From Acidobacteriota bacterium (GTDB lineage Bacteria > Acidobacteriota > Terriglobia > Bryobacterales > Bryobacteraceae): 64,000 nucleotides of DNA. The notes under the pieces were generated by a model. That model saw only the letters and a program-made list of their open reading frames with translations, had not been told where the DNA came from and made no database searches. How positions within the stretch are numbered: position 1 is the stretch's first letter; each line of letters starts with the position of its first letter. The position numbers and the translations under genes were made by a program. The DNA lies in contig JACQZR010000147.1 in assembly GCA_016213775.1 (NCBI GenBank), forward strand, positions 62,001-126,000, in the 5' to 3' direction. This document shows, one piece after another, positions 33,446 through 45,000 of this stretch.

Positions 33446-34336
33446 TTGGCCACGCGGCAATGCGCCATGCCTGTAATTCAGAATTCCTACCGTGTTGGAA
33501 CAACTCCGAAAGTACAACGAGTCAGCGTATTTCTGTGCCTCCACGAGGTTCGGCCAGTTCGCATCGAAACTTGCAGACCGGGCGTGCACACGAGTTCCCG
33601 GCATCGAGCGGTGATAACACGGGGGCTTGGGGTTGCGGTTCAACGAACGCCGGCGGCGCGTTGCTTGCCGAAGCCGTGCCGCCTCTTGCCCGCTCACTGA
33701 AAAGGCCCGCCTCGCGATAGGGATGTCGCGTCGCGGGCCTTGTCCTAAGTTTGCGATTTTCCGGGTGCGGCGGTGGAGATGGTGGGTAAGTGGCTGATTT
33801 GTAATGGTTGAGGGGTGGTGAAACAAATGTTGTTGGCTTGTGACCAGCCAGGGTCACAGATGAAACCCGGATGAAACGGATAAACGCGACTTGCTGCGCC
33901 TAGTCAGCACGGCCAATGGCGAACTGTGGATGGGGATTCATTCAGGCTGAGCGCGCTGATGATTTAGCCTTTCTTTGCCGATTCTTTGATGGATGGTGGG
34001 TGTGCTGGTTCGGGACCAGGCAGGTCGGCGGCTGGGGTTACTTTCCATTCGTGGAGGCTCATTCGAAAATCGGCGAGACACTGGTGAGGACTTCCGCGAT
34101 GATGGCCACAGGAACGCTTTCGAGTTTCTTGCCACCCCGGGGAGAGGGCAGGTCGGCACTCATTCGCAGACCATGGTGGCTGTTGAGGGCCAACCAGGCA
34201 GACGCGCTGTGGCACATGTCAGCGTCCGGACAGCGCTGATCGTGCTGGTGGGGCGAGCTAATGCGGCGGAGAAACACGCAAGCTCAGCTTCAGATGTGCC
34301 CCACTGCGTGTACAATAGCATCCGAGTGCGCGGTTC
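33446..34336. other. Intergenic region, 0.9 kb, no clear gene
   Basis: Contains a strong hairpin AAGGCCCGC (33702-33710) and GCGGGCCTT (33733-33741), which could be a terminator or attenuator. On the minus strand, 34277-33970 has two short frames that might be a remnant (VPVAIIAEVLTSVSP, then a Pro-rich tail ending KESAKKG), with no recognisable family. Otherwise I see nothing. Confidence 0.4.
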
Positions 34337-36199
34337 ATGACACCGTTTCTGCCAGCCGGCGTGACCGAGCAGGACGTCCGCCTACAAGTAGATAGGATGG
34401 CGGCCAGCAATGGCTTTGTCCGTTCCGAGCGGCTTCGGCGGTTTCTGGGGTTCCTTCTCGACCATTCTCTTGCCGGCGATACCGATTCCATTCAGGAATA
34501 CGTGATCGGGCTCAAAGTTTTCGATCGCCGGGAGTCCTTCGACCCATCGGGAGACTCGATTGTGCGCGTCGAAGCGCGTCGCTTACGCAAACGGCTGGCG
34601 GAATACTACGAGGGAGAGGGCCGGAACGATGCGGTAGTGATCGGACTGCCGGCAGGGGGATACTTGCCCACCGTGCAATTGAGGCAGCCGGCGCTCGGTT
34701 CGGGAAAGCATCACCCAGCGGCGAAATGGCTCCTCATGGCGGGGCTACTGGCGATCGCAGGCTTGGCTCTGGCGTACGTTGTCAACAGGACGGGGTCGCG
34801 GCCGGTATCCTTCGGCGGCTCGAAATCGATTGCAGTGCTGCCGTTTGCCAATCACTCAAAGGACGCTGCGGAAGACTACTTCGCCGACGGTCTGATGGAC
34901 TTTCTCGTGGCGGACCTTACACAGATTCGTGCCCTGCGAGTGATCTCACGCACGACTATGATGCGATACCGGGGTGTGCACAAGGCGGTTCCGGAGATCG
35001 GCAAGGAACTGGGGTTGGACTATGTGGTGGAGGGAGGTGTGTTGCGGTCGGGTGACAGAGTGCGGGTGACTGTTCAGCTCATTCACGCTCCGACGGATCA
35101 CCACGTGTGGGCCAGGACATACGAGGAGGAAGCCGGCCGCGTCCTTGACGTGCAGCGGGCGATGGTGAAGGACATCATAGGCCAGGTTGCGGTCACTCTT
35201 TCTTCTGAAGAGGTGGTGCGCGCGGAAACGCCTCCCACGGCCAGTCCCCGTGCCTACGAGGCGTTGCTGAAGGGTGTGTTTGCATGGAACAAGTGGACGG
35301 GTACGGGAGCTGAAATGGCGGTAGGCTACTTCCGCTCCGCGGTGGAGGTGGACCCGCGGTTCGCTTTGGGCTGGGCTTGGCTGGCGGCGGGTCACCGCCA
35401 GTCGGTCTGGATGGGAGACAGGCCGAGCAAGAAGACGCTGGCGGAGGCGAAGACGGCGGCGCTGCGAGCGGTGGAACTCCAGCCAGGCCTGGGTACTGCC
35501 CGTCATTCTTTGGGACTCTGCCTGGCGATGGATTGGCAATGGAAGGAGGCGGAGAAGGAACTGCTGGAAGCGATTCGCATCGAGCCGGGGAACGCCCTCT
35601 TTCATCATGGGTACGGGATATTGCTTCTGGCGCCGCTCGGACGCTTGCGCGAGGCGGAGGCGGAGGTCCGGCAGGCGGTGAGGACGGATCCTGTATCGTT
35701 GACGAATAAAGTTGTGCTGGGAAAACTGATGTACTTCTCGGGCCGCCATAAGGAGGGCGAACGAGAGTTGCGGGAGGTGCTGAGCCTGGATCCCAATTAC
35801 GCGGACGGGTGGAGGAACCTTGGTGCGGTCCTGATCGGGAAGGGCCTGCATGAGGAAGGAATCGCGGCGCTGGGGCGGGCGCAGCAACTGGCGCCGCTCA
35901 CTTGGGGGGATGGGCTACTTGCCTACGCGGAGGCGCTATCGGGTGACAGGGAGGGCGCGACCCGCCGGCTCAGTGGCCTGATCGAGGAAGCTCATGCCGG
36001 ACGGGCAGCGCCAATGGCGATTGCCACGGCCTACTCCGGTCTGGGGGCGCGAAAAGAGGCAGTGGAGTGGCTGCAAAGGGCCATCGAGGAACACGATGTG
36101 CGGGTTTCGCTGCTCGACGTGGACCCCATCTATGCGCCCTTGCGGAGCCATCCGGGATACGCCGGCCTGTTGCGGAGGCTGGCCCTGCCGCAACGGTAA
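34337..36199 (+). CDS. Membrane TPR protein with winged-helix-like front and TolB/FlgO-like domain
   Basis: 620 residues. The first ~115 residues (SERLRRFLGFLLDH, DSIVRVEARRLRKRLAEYY, GLPAGGYLP) resemble the N-terminal DNA-binding-like domain of acidobacterial regulators. Then comes one membrane helix (about 128-150), a TolB/FlgO-N type domain (IAVLPFANHSKDAAEDYFAD, RVISRTTMMRYRG) at 160-290, and at least five TPRs to the end. The architecture is common in the phylum, thought to be sensory or scaffolding. It has no obvious operon partners. Confidence 0.82.
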   Translation: MTPFLPAGVTEQDVRLQVDRMAASNGFVRSERLRRFLGFLLDHSLAGDTDSIQEYVIGLKVFDRRESFDPSGDSIVRVEARRLRKRLAEYYEGEGRNDAVVIGLPAGGYLPTVQLRQPALGSGKHHPAAKWLLMAGLLAIAGLALAYVVNRTGSRPVSFGGSKSIAVLPFANHSKDAAEDYFADGLMDFLVADLTQIRALRVISRTTMMRYRGVHKAVPEIGKELGLDYVVEGGVLRSGDRVRVTVQLIHAPTDHHVWARTYEEEAGRVLDVQRAMVKDIIGQVAVTLSSEEVVRAETPPTASPRAYEALLKGVFAWNKWTGTGAEMAVGYFRSAVEVDPRFALGWAWLAAGHRQSVWMGDRPSKKTLAEAKTAALRAVELQPGLGTARHSLGLCLAMDWQWKEAEKELLEAIRIEPGNALFHHGYGILLLAPLGRLREAEAEVRQAVRTDPVSLTNKVVLGKLMYFSGRHKEGERELREVLSLDPNYADGWRNLGAVLIGKGLHEEGIAALGRAQQLAPLTWGDGLLAYAEALSGDREGATRRLSGLIEEAHAGRAAPMAIATAYSGLGARKEAVEWLQRAIEEHDVRVSLLDVDPIYAPLRSHPGYAGLLRRLALPQR

Positions 36200-36328
36200 G
36201 CCTCCCATTTTCATTGCATTTCACGTAGATCTCACATTCCGCTCACATGCTGCTGCTTGCCCGCTTGCATGCCGCCGGGCCATGCTCAGTGCAGCCGCCG
36301 GTATTCCGGCGCACAGGAGACAGTCTTT

Positions 36329-36823
36329 ATGAAAATGATTCTGACGCTCGCTGCGATGTTTTGCGCGACTTGTCCGGGTGCGGACGGAGATGGCACATGC
36401 AGCGTGAAGGATTTCCGCGGGACATATGGGTTCACCGCGCGGGGGACAAATGTAACCAACAACACGCCGATCGCATTCGCGGGCACGCTGACGGCCGATG
36501 GCAATGGGAAGATCACGGCGTGGAAGGACTGGGTGAGTGTTCCGGCAGATCCACCGATCACGCCGCCGAACTTCAAAGTGGTTCCGCCAGTGCGAGACAT
36601 TGTGGAACAGGCACGCAGTCTAGGGAACGAGATTCTGTACACCGTGGAAGCCGACTGCCGGATGACCATTACGACGGCAGTTCCGGGACCGGCGCCGGGA
36701 ATCGTGATTCCGGTGGCACACGTGGGAGCGCTGGTGGCCAAAGGCAAGGAAGCTATGTTGATAAATGGTGCGCCGGGGTCTCCTTATCACACGGTAACCC
36801 AAATGAAGCACGTTTCCGAGTGA
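36329..36823 (+). CDS. Small secreted protein, unknown
   Basis: 164 residues from ATG 36329 (AGGAG 9 nt upstream). A short hydrophobic signal (MILTLAAMFCATCPG) is followed by a mature, beta-rich domain containing FRGTYGFTARGT and GTLTADGNGKI, a pattern in many secreted acidobacterial proteins. Cysteines near residues 20, 27 and 105 suggest a disulfide or a lipid attachment; there is no clean lipobox. No function assigned. Confidence 0.72.
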   Translation: MKMILTLAAMFCATCPGADGDGTCSVKDFRGTYGFTARGTNVTNNTPIAFAGTLTADGNGKITAWKDWVSVPADPPITPPNFKVVPPVRDIVEQARSLGNEILYTVEADCRMTITTAVPGPAPGIVIPVAHVGALVAKGKEAMLINGAPGSPYHTVTQMKHVSE

Positions 36824-36914
36824 GATCGCGGGATCAATAATCCGATTCCAGGTATATACTGCGGGGTACCGCAGGGCGAGGATTGCGTCGAATACGTCGC
36901 TTGCAGGAGGTGTC

Positions 36915-38265
36915 ATGAGCGTTCCTCTTCCCCTCGCGATCCTGTTCGTGATCGCCGCGCCGCTGGCCGGTGAAGAATGGCGGCGGTTTCGCGGACCAAA
37001 CGGCAGCGGAGTTTCTACCGGCGCGGTGCCCCCAACCGATTTTGGACGTGGGCAAAACATGGCTTGGCGGACGGAGGTCCCGTTTGGGCGTTCTTCCCCG
37101 GTGGTCACAAAAGACCGCGTCTTTCTCACGGCAAGCGAAGGGGACAAGTTGCTCACGGTGAGCCTGGATCGTTCGAGCGGCAGGATACTATGGCGCCGGG
37201 AACTGCCGCGCCGGAATCGGATGGACATGTATAAGCACAACGACCGGCGTCTCCGGCAGTCAGCGACGGCACGAACGTTTACGCGTTCTTCGCGGAGTTT
37301 GGTTTGGTCTCCTATGGCCCGGACGGTGGGGAGCGTTGGCGTCTGGGAGTTGGGGCCGTTTCAGAGTTTCTATGGGATGGGTTGATCGCCGGTGCTTCTG
37401 GGATCCACGTTGATAATGATCTGCGATAACCGTGCGGGTCCGTACGTGGTGGCCGTGAACACCCGCGACGGGACGTTGGTCTGGAAGACGTCGCGGTCGA
37501 ACCCGGTGGAAGGATACTCGACACCGGCCATCTATACACCGGCTGAAGGACGGCCTCAGTTACTCGTCTTCGGAAGCGGCGCTCTGGACGCCTATGACAC
37601 GGACAACGGCAAGCGTCTTCGGTGGGTAAACCGCGTGGGGCTACAGCCGAAGGGAGTCCCCTGTGGTGAGGGAGAACATGGTGTATGTCAGCGCCCCCGG
37701 GTCAGATGAGCCGTCTGTTCCACCAGCACAGTTGATGGTCAAGCAATTCGACACCAACGGCGATGGATTGGTGCAACGGGATGAGGTGAAGTCAGACGCC
37801 TTCCTTACGGAGCACTTTGGCTACATTGACGCCAGTGGAGATGGCGCCGTCGATCTACAGGAGTACAACTACGTGCGCAATGCCGGGGCCTCCGGATACG
37901 GGCTGACAGCGATCCGGATCGGAGGTGCCGGGGACCGAACCGCGACTAATGTTGCCTACATGGTGAAGACGGGTGGGATCGTCACGGTGCTCGATCCGGT
38001 TACTGGCGAAATCCTGAAGACCGGCCGGATTGAGAAAGCGATCGAAGAGTACTTCTCCTCGCCTGTTGCCGCCGGCGGAAAACTGTTCTTCGTGAGTGAA
38101 AGCGGCAAGGTGGGAGTGGTGTAGTCAGGGAGGGAGTGGGAAGTGCTTGCCGTCAACGGTCTCGGGGAGGATGCTTTGGCTACACCGGCGGTGGTTGATG
38201 GGCGGTTGTATGTCAGGACGCGGCAGGCGCTCTACTGCTTTGCCAACTCGGAGGTGAAGCGATAG
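36915..38265 (+). pseudogene. PQQ-type beta-propeller protein with EF-hands, broken by frameshifts
   Basis: Front: signal peptide and EEWRRFRGPNGSGVS as in the quinoprotein-like secreted propellers of soil bacteria. After 37220 the frame breaks several times: blades continue at 37392-37709 (YVVAVNTRDGTLVWKTSR), then at 37663-38124 in another frame, with two EF-hand loops (DTNGDGLVQRDE and DASGDGAVDLQE). A stop occurs at 38124, and a last piece ([20 protein letters not shown]) is found before 38265. At least three disruptions, so inactive unless the assembly is wrong. Confidence 0.8.
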
Positions 38266-38351
38266 GCTAGAAGAGCCGAACACTTGAAAGAGTTTCCGTG
38301 CAGCGGCGGTCGCAACCGCCTTGCAGGTTTGCAGTCATCTCGGAGGTCAGA

Positions 38352-38888
38352 ATGCCAATCCCGTTTCCAGGAACATCGATCATTCTTTCCGCCATCCGTC
38401 GCCTGTTCGCGATCGGAGGGCTTGCCCTGATGCTGTTGAGCGGCAAAACTACCGCCATGGCTCAGACGCCGACACCAGCCATGGTGGAAACACATATGAA
38501 GGCTTGGTTCGCCGCTTGGGCGTCCCTCAATCCCGAGGCGATTGTGAAAGTCGATCCACCAGCAAATGGCTTCGGATTCAGATCCCCGGCCGTCCGGTCA
38601 GCCGGGACGCCGATGCCGGAGTACTCAAAAAAAATCAAGTCCTTTCTTGGCCTGATGGATTACTTCAGAATCGAGTTGAACGAACTGCATACGGCTGTCG
38701 AAGGCGACGTCGGGCTGGCGTGGGGATTTCACACCGAAGACTACAAGCTCAAAGGGCAGGCTCCACGGAAGGTTCGCGTTCGATTCACGGTAACTCTGAA
38801 GTATGAGCGGAATGGTTGGCGAACGCTGCTCTACCATCGTGACATTCAGCAGTTCGATGAACGTGGCTATCCTGTAATCTCGAGGTAA
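38352..38888 (+). CDS. Secreted SnoaL/NTF2-like protein
   Basis: 178 residues from ATG 38352 (GGAGG 5 nt upstream). Signal-like hydrophobic stretch (about 15-32), then an NTF2-like cone fold: helix MVETHMKAWFAAWASLN, several strands, and a closing strand pair RVRFTVTLKYERNGWRTLLYHRD. Members are enzymes or ligand carriers of many types; nothing identifies the ligand. It stands alone downstream of the broken propeller gene. Confidence 0.65.
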   Translation: MPIPFPGTSIILSAIRRLFAIGGLALMLLSGKTTAMAQTPTPAMVETHMKAWFAAWASLNPEAIVKVDPPANGFGFRSPAVRSAGTPMPEYSKKIKSFLGLMDYFRIELNELHTAVEGDVGLAWGFHTEDYKLKGQAPRKVRVRFTVTLKYERNGWRTLLYHRDIQQFDERGYPVISR

Positions 38889-39344
38889 CCGCCTATCAGC
38901 TATGAGGCGGCGCCGCCACCACGGCCCGAACTCCGCTGAGATGGGGCGAATTCGCTTCGGAGAGTTGGAGTCATTCCGCGGCCTTATAGAGACGCGGAAC
39001 TCGAGCAGGACACCTCGTATGCTTGTGGCGAGTAAGACGTCGCCTCTCTGTAGTTCGAATACCTGTTGCCGTCAAGAATGAACTGGACCAGCTCTCGCAT
39101 GCGGATGCGGCGAAGGAAGTCCGAGGCGCTTTGGGCGAAGTGTGGATCAAACTGCCGAATGCTCCAACCCACCCTCGATGACGGTGAGGCTGAAGCGATT
39201 GGTCTCGCTTTGGAGGCGCCGGCCGGTCGTATTGCGGCCGCGCGCCGAAGGGATTGACAAGTTGCGCGCGCGAGCCCGGTTCTTCGATCTTGCCGGGGAA
39301 TGGAGTACATGAGTACGCCCGGCGCATACGGTGGTTGGCGCTGG
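38889..39344 (+). other. Intergenic region with a possible PIN-like toxin remnant
   Basis: No intact gene. On the plus strand around 39105-39260 two frames give AKEVRGALGEVWIKLPNAP and LDDGEAEAIGLALEAPAG, which together resemble DUF3368/PIN-domain toxins. A frameshift and a stop separate them, and both ends are missing. This is a weak identification. The rest shows nothing. Confidence 0.3.
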
Positions 39345-41979
39345 TCATCGCTCGTCGAGCTTTGCTCCGAGAATGGGGCGGCCGGCAAGGGCAATGCGGA
39401 AGGCGTAGAGGCCGAGCGCGAAAAGCAGGAGAGCGTTGATCCTGCCCGGTTGCTGATGCCAGGCGGAGAAGTCCAAGCCTCCCGGTAAGCTGAGGTTGAG
39501 AACGACTGTCACCATACAGGTGATCATTGTGGTCAGTCCAACCCGAAGGAGAAGGATGACATACAACGCCACCACGAGGCCTATGCCCGCCCAGGTAACC
39601 GCTTGTGGGACGACGATCGCGTAACCTCCCGCTGCCGACACGAACACCGCGGTCAACAACGCCCAGCCAACGAGCGCCGCCGCCCACTTCCGGCCCAATA
39701 TAGCCCAAAGGCCCGAGAGGGACACGACGAAAGTTATCCCAAAAAGCACGGGCGCCGACACGGGAATTGCCATCGTCTCGACAATCGACCCGAGGCCCAC
39801 TGGCAGCGCATAGCCGACTAGAGTCCCTGTTGAGAGTGCACTCCAGGCAACTCCCACAGCCGTGACTCCCACAGCCGTGACAAAGGCGCACCCTGCCGTG
39901 ATGCCGATGAGCAGATCGCGGCCCAGGAGTGGATCGCGCCAGCGGCCCGAAAGGAGACGGCTCCAAGTGATGAGCGCCTGCGGCCAGATGCGGCGCGCCA
40001 ACGGCTCCAGACCGATGTATGCCAGCCAGACCTGGAAGGCCAGCATCACGGAACGGTGGATGGCGGGCAGCTCCCGTTCGAATGGGTGCGCCAGGTCGCC
40101 GACGGCAATGGCCTGAATCAGTTGAACCACAAAAATGTAGACCGCAATGCGGAACGCTCCGCGGCGGTCGCCGCGGCCGCTACGCAGATTGCGCCAGGCA
40201 AGAACCGAGGACAGCAGAACCAATGCCCACATCCAGACGGCACCGACTGGGTTCATTAGCGCTCTGACACCGGGGCGGACACCGACGACTCGAATAGGCT
40301 CTCCGTCCTGTGGACTCACCCATGGGTGGAAGATACGGAAATACACAACTCGGCCGCCCTTGGTTCCGGCTTCAACACGGATCAGCGGTTCCGGCTGTCC
40401 TGGATAACTTCCGTTCCAGGCTTTTCTCATGTCGGGGAGTAACGGTGGAGCCCACTGCGAGCCAGTCTCCTCGAAGTCGCGCATATCAAGCCCGGCGGCG
40501 CCAAAGAGGGTTCTCCAATTGTCGAACGCCGGCGTGGCGGGCGCCACGGCCACCGGAACAACTCCGAACTGGATCAGGTGCCCGGCGCTGTCCAATTGCA
40601 GCGAAAGCATGCCGGGCTTGGATGGTGGCGGATCGAGATACCGGACTCCCCCCACGGATCCCGGCAGCAGCGGGGAGGGCGACTCCCGGTACCAGAAGTA
40701 GATCGGGGACGGTCTCCGGTCGCGCAGGGGGCGCCGGTCCTTTGCCGTCCACATATGCTGGAGGTAATCGGTGTCGTAGGCCATCCCGAAAGCCCGGTCG
40801 CGCGGTTTGGCCGGATAGCCGAAGGCACGGCATACCTCTCGCGCTCTCGCCGCCAAGGCGTCGGGTGGCAGGTCCAGCGAAACAGCCCCCGCAATCTGGC
40901 GGTCGTCGCTGATCCACTGGCCAACAAGAATGGAAGCAACCAGAAGCATCAGGCACGACACCGCCGCGCGCACGCTGATTCCGATGTCAGCGCCTGCGCC
41001 AGCCACCATTTCAGGCGATGGTGTCTCACCGGCGGCAAGAGCGGCAGCTAGCGGATCGCCCCCCGGCAGCGCCATCGCCACCGCACACGCCGAGTCTGGC
41101 CTGTCAGCCGGGTCGGGCGCAAGGCAATGCAGGATCACGCGCTCGACACCTGGGTCGATCTCCTTGACGAGCGAAGAAGGGGTTCTTCAGATCCGAGCGG
41201 CCGGTGCCTTCAAACGCATGGTGGCCAGTGAATATCTCATAGAGGACCGCGCCCAGAGAATAAATGTCACTCTTGCGCGTGACTTCGCGGCGCTCCAATT
41301 GTTCCGGCGCCATGTAGGCCGGTGTTCCGCTACCGGCGTCGATGCCGCGCAGTTGGTCCGCCACCACAGCCAGCCCGAAATCGGTGACGCGCACTTGTCC
41401 CGCGGCGTTCAACATGATGTTGGATGGCTTGAGGTCGCGGTGGAGGACGCCGTGGCTGTGGGCGGCGGCGAGCGCGGCGCAGATTTTGCGGGCGATTTCA
41501 ATGCCCTTGTCGGTGGGGAATCGGCCGATGCGGCGGAGCAGGTGGGTGATGTCCTCGCCGTCGATGAACTCCATGGTGAGGAAATGCAAGCCGTCGCCTT
41601 CCGCGATATCGTAAACGCGGCAGACGTTGGGGTGAGAGACCTGGCGGGCAATGCGGACTTCGTTGTGGAGCCGCGCGAGCGCGCCTGCGTTGCGGCGTAG
41701 ATCTTCGGGCAGAAACTTGAGGGCGACCGTCTGATCGAGTTTCAGGTCGTACGCGCGGTAGACTTCTCCCATGCCGCCACGGCCGAGTAGATCGAGGATG
41801 CGATAGCGGCGTGCGATGAGAGCGCCGGGAATGAACTGGCCCTGATTGCCGGAAGGCGTTGGGGTGGGAGTGGACGGGATGGTGGTGGCGGAGCCATCGC
41901 CTTGCACGGGAGATCCACAACCGCCGCAGAATCGCGCCATGCCGGGGATCTCGTAGGAGCAGACCGGACAGCGGTGCAT
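39345..41979 (-). pseudogene. Ser/Thr protein kinase with membrane domain, frameshifted
   Basis: From ATG 41979: a zinc ribbon (CPVC...CGGCG), then a kinase domain with GRGGMG (P-loop), VALKFL, HRDLKPSN, DFGLA and APEQ. In the αH-αI region the frame must change near 41170: the first frame loses sense after SDLKNPFFAR, and the second continues with KEIDPGVERVILHCL. The second frame encodes an extracytoplasmic segment and at least eight membrane helices. One indel separates two otherwise good halves, so this may be one recently broken gene or a sequencing error. Confidence 0.75.
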
Positions 41980-42071
41980 TGTTGCGAGTATACAGCCAAG
42001 TTGGAAATTCGGGAGTATTTTTTCGGGCCCGCCACAATGGCGAGTGGATTGCTTAAGCAGCCGGATATCCC

Positions 42072-45000
42072 ATGAGGCCGGGCAATAGTCTCGGGCCGTA
42101 CAGGGTCCTCGCACCGTTGGGTGCGGGAGGCATGGGAGAGGTGTATAAGGCGCATGACACACGGTTGGACCGGATGGTGGCGATCAAGGTGTTGCCGGCT
42201 CACATGGCGTCAGACGCGACGGCCCGAGAACGGCTGCGGCGCGAGGCATTGGCGGCGGCCGGGCTGGATCATCCCTTTATCTGCAAGATCTTCGAAATCG
42301 GTGAGCACGACGGTGTTCAGTTCATCGTGATGGAGTTCGTCGCCGGCGAGACGCTGCAAGCGCGGCTGGCGGCTGGGCGGATGCCTCTGGCGGAGGCTCT
42401 GCGCATTGCGGGCGAGCTTGCCGAGGCTCTGGAAGAGGCGCATGGCAAGCGTTTCGTACATCGCGATCTCAAGCCCGCCAACATCATGCTCACCCAGCAG
42501 GGCCACGTCAAGGTGATGGACTTCGGGCTCGCCAAGCGTGTCCAGGTTTCGGTCAACGATGCAACCGTGGCCGGGCTCACCCGGCAAGGGGCGCACGTTG
42601 GCACGCCGGACTACATGTCCCCCGAGCAGATTCGCGGGGAGACGGTGGACGTCCGCTCCGACCTGTTCTCATACGGCATCGTGCTGTGCGAGTTGTTGGG
42701 GGCGTCGCACCCGTTCCAGCGGCCCACCAGCGCGGACACGATGACGGCGATCCTGCGCGATCCTCCGGCTATCGTGGGCGATCTGCCCCAGGGGCTGATG
42801 CTGCTCGTGCGCCGTTTGCTGGCCAAAGCTCCGGGGGAACGCTACCAGACGATGAGAGATGTGCGCGCGGAATTGGCGCACGTGGGGGTGACGCCGAGCG
42901 GGGAGAGAGACGTTCCGGGCGCGCGCATTCCGCTGATTGGCCGCGAGGCCGAGCGCGCCGAGTTGCTGCGGGCGCTCGATCAGGCGATGGCCGGGCACGG
43001 ATCCGTGGTGCTGATTGGCGGGGAGCCGGGGATCGGCAAGACGCATCTGACACAAGCGCTGCTGGAGGAAGCGCGGCAGCGTGGCGCCTTCTGCGTTACC
43101 GGACACTGCTACGAAATGGAAGGCGCGGCGCCATATGTTCCGTTCGTGGAGATGCTGGAATACAGCGCGCGTATGGCCCCTCCGGAGGGTTTCCGCTTCG
43201 CTATTGGGGATGCGGCGCCGGAGGTGGCCAAGCTCATGCCGGCGCTGCGGCGCATGTATCCGGATATTCCACCGCCGTTGGAACTGCCCCCAGAACAACA
43301 GCGGCGGTTCCTGTTCAACGCATACCGGGATTTCGTGGAGAGGGCGGCGAGGGTGACGCCGATTGTGGCGGTGTATGAGGATCTGCACTGGGCCGACGAG
43401 CCGACGCTGCTACTGTTTCGGCATCTGGCGCAAAGCATCGCGGCCATTCCCACGCTGATGATTGGCACCTACCGCGACGTGGAGCTGGATGTGACGCGTC
43501 CGTTCGCCAGCGTGCTGGAGAATCTGACGCGGGAGCGGCTGGCGGCACGCATGCCCTTGCGGCGGCTGCCTGTGGGCGCAGTGGAAGCGATGCTGTCGGC
43601 GATGAGCGGCAAGGCTGCGCCGCCGTCTCTGGCGCGTGTGGTGTTCGCCGAGACTGAAGGGAATCCGTTCTTTGTGGAGGAGGTGTACCGGCACCTGGCG
43701 GAGGAGGGCAAACTGTTCGATGCGGCAGGGGGCTGGAAGCAGGAACTACGGTTGGACGAACTGCACGTGCCGGAGGGAGTTCGGCTGGTGGTGGGGAAGC
43801 GGTTGCAACGGCTGAGCGAGGAGACGCGGCGGGTGCTCACAACAGCGGCGGCGATCGGGCGGGGGTTTTCATTGCGGTTGTTGGAAGCGATGGAAGGTGC
43901 GCATGCGGATGCGGCGCTGGAGGCGCTGGAGGACGCCGAGAGGGCGCAGTTGGTGTCGGCGGAGAATGTGGGGCGGGAGCCGCGGTACCGCTTTGTGCAC
44001 GAATTGATCCGGCAGACGCTGGCGGATGCGCTGTCGCTGCCACGACGGCAGCGGCTGCACGCGCGGATCGGGGAGGCGATGGAGAAGGTGTACGCCGCGG
44101 CGCTCGACAAACACGCGCCGGCGATCGCGCACCATTTATACCAGGCGGGAACGGCCGCGGATGCGGATAAGACGCTCGATTACCTGTTACGGGCGGCGGA
44201 CAGCGCGCAGCGGGCGGCGGCGCACGAGGAAGCGCTGGCGAATCTGGATAATGCGGCGGCGCTGATGGAAGGCGAGCGTTCGGTGCGGATGGCGGATGTG
44301 CAGGAACGGCGGGCGAATGTGCTGCGTAGCGTGGGGCGTTTGCCGGATGCGGTGGCAGCGTATGAGCGGGCGATCGCGTTGTTCGAGGCGGGGGGCGAGA
44401 ACGTTCGAGCGGCGGAGTGCTGCCTTGTGCTGGGCGGCATCCGGACGTGGACCACCCAGTACGCCCAGGCTGACGCCGTGCTGCAGCGTGGGATCGGCCT
44501 GCTGAGAGGTGCGGATCCGTTAACGAAGGCACGGTTACTATCGGCGCAGGGACAGAATTCCGGAGGTAGCGGGCAGGCGGAGGAAGGTGTGCAGCTTTTG
44601 CAGGAGGCAGAGTCGTTTTGGACACCGGAGATCGGAGCTGAGTACTATCTTCACCAAGCGTGGGGCTACTACGGGGTTGCGGATTTCGCCCGATCCCGGG
44701 AGTTCATCGAGAGAGGATTCGAAACGGCTCGGAAGAGAGACGATCAATGGGCACAGGCGGAACTCGCGGCGGCCCTACTCCTGGGACGTGTCGTTACGGG
44801 ACCTCCGTTGGACTTGGGCCAGGCAGGGCAATTCATGGAGCAGGCGATCCGCGTGGGACACCAGTACGCGACGATGTGTCTCCGGATCTTGCTCGATGTC
44901 GCAGCGATCGTCCGTGCGGACCTGGGCGCCGCTGAGCGTTCGGCACGGGAGTCCATTGAGCACAGCGCGTCGTTCCAGGCGAGTTACCGATTCACCGACT

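Noticed and set aside
33964-34277. Small minus-strand gene before the TPR protein
   Set aside because: Two frames must be joined and neither has a ribosome site or recognisable domain; noted only as a possible remnant.
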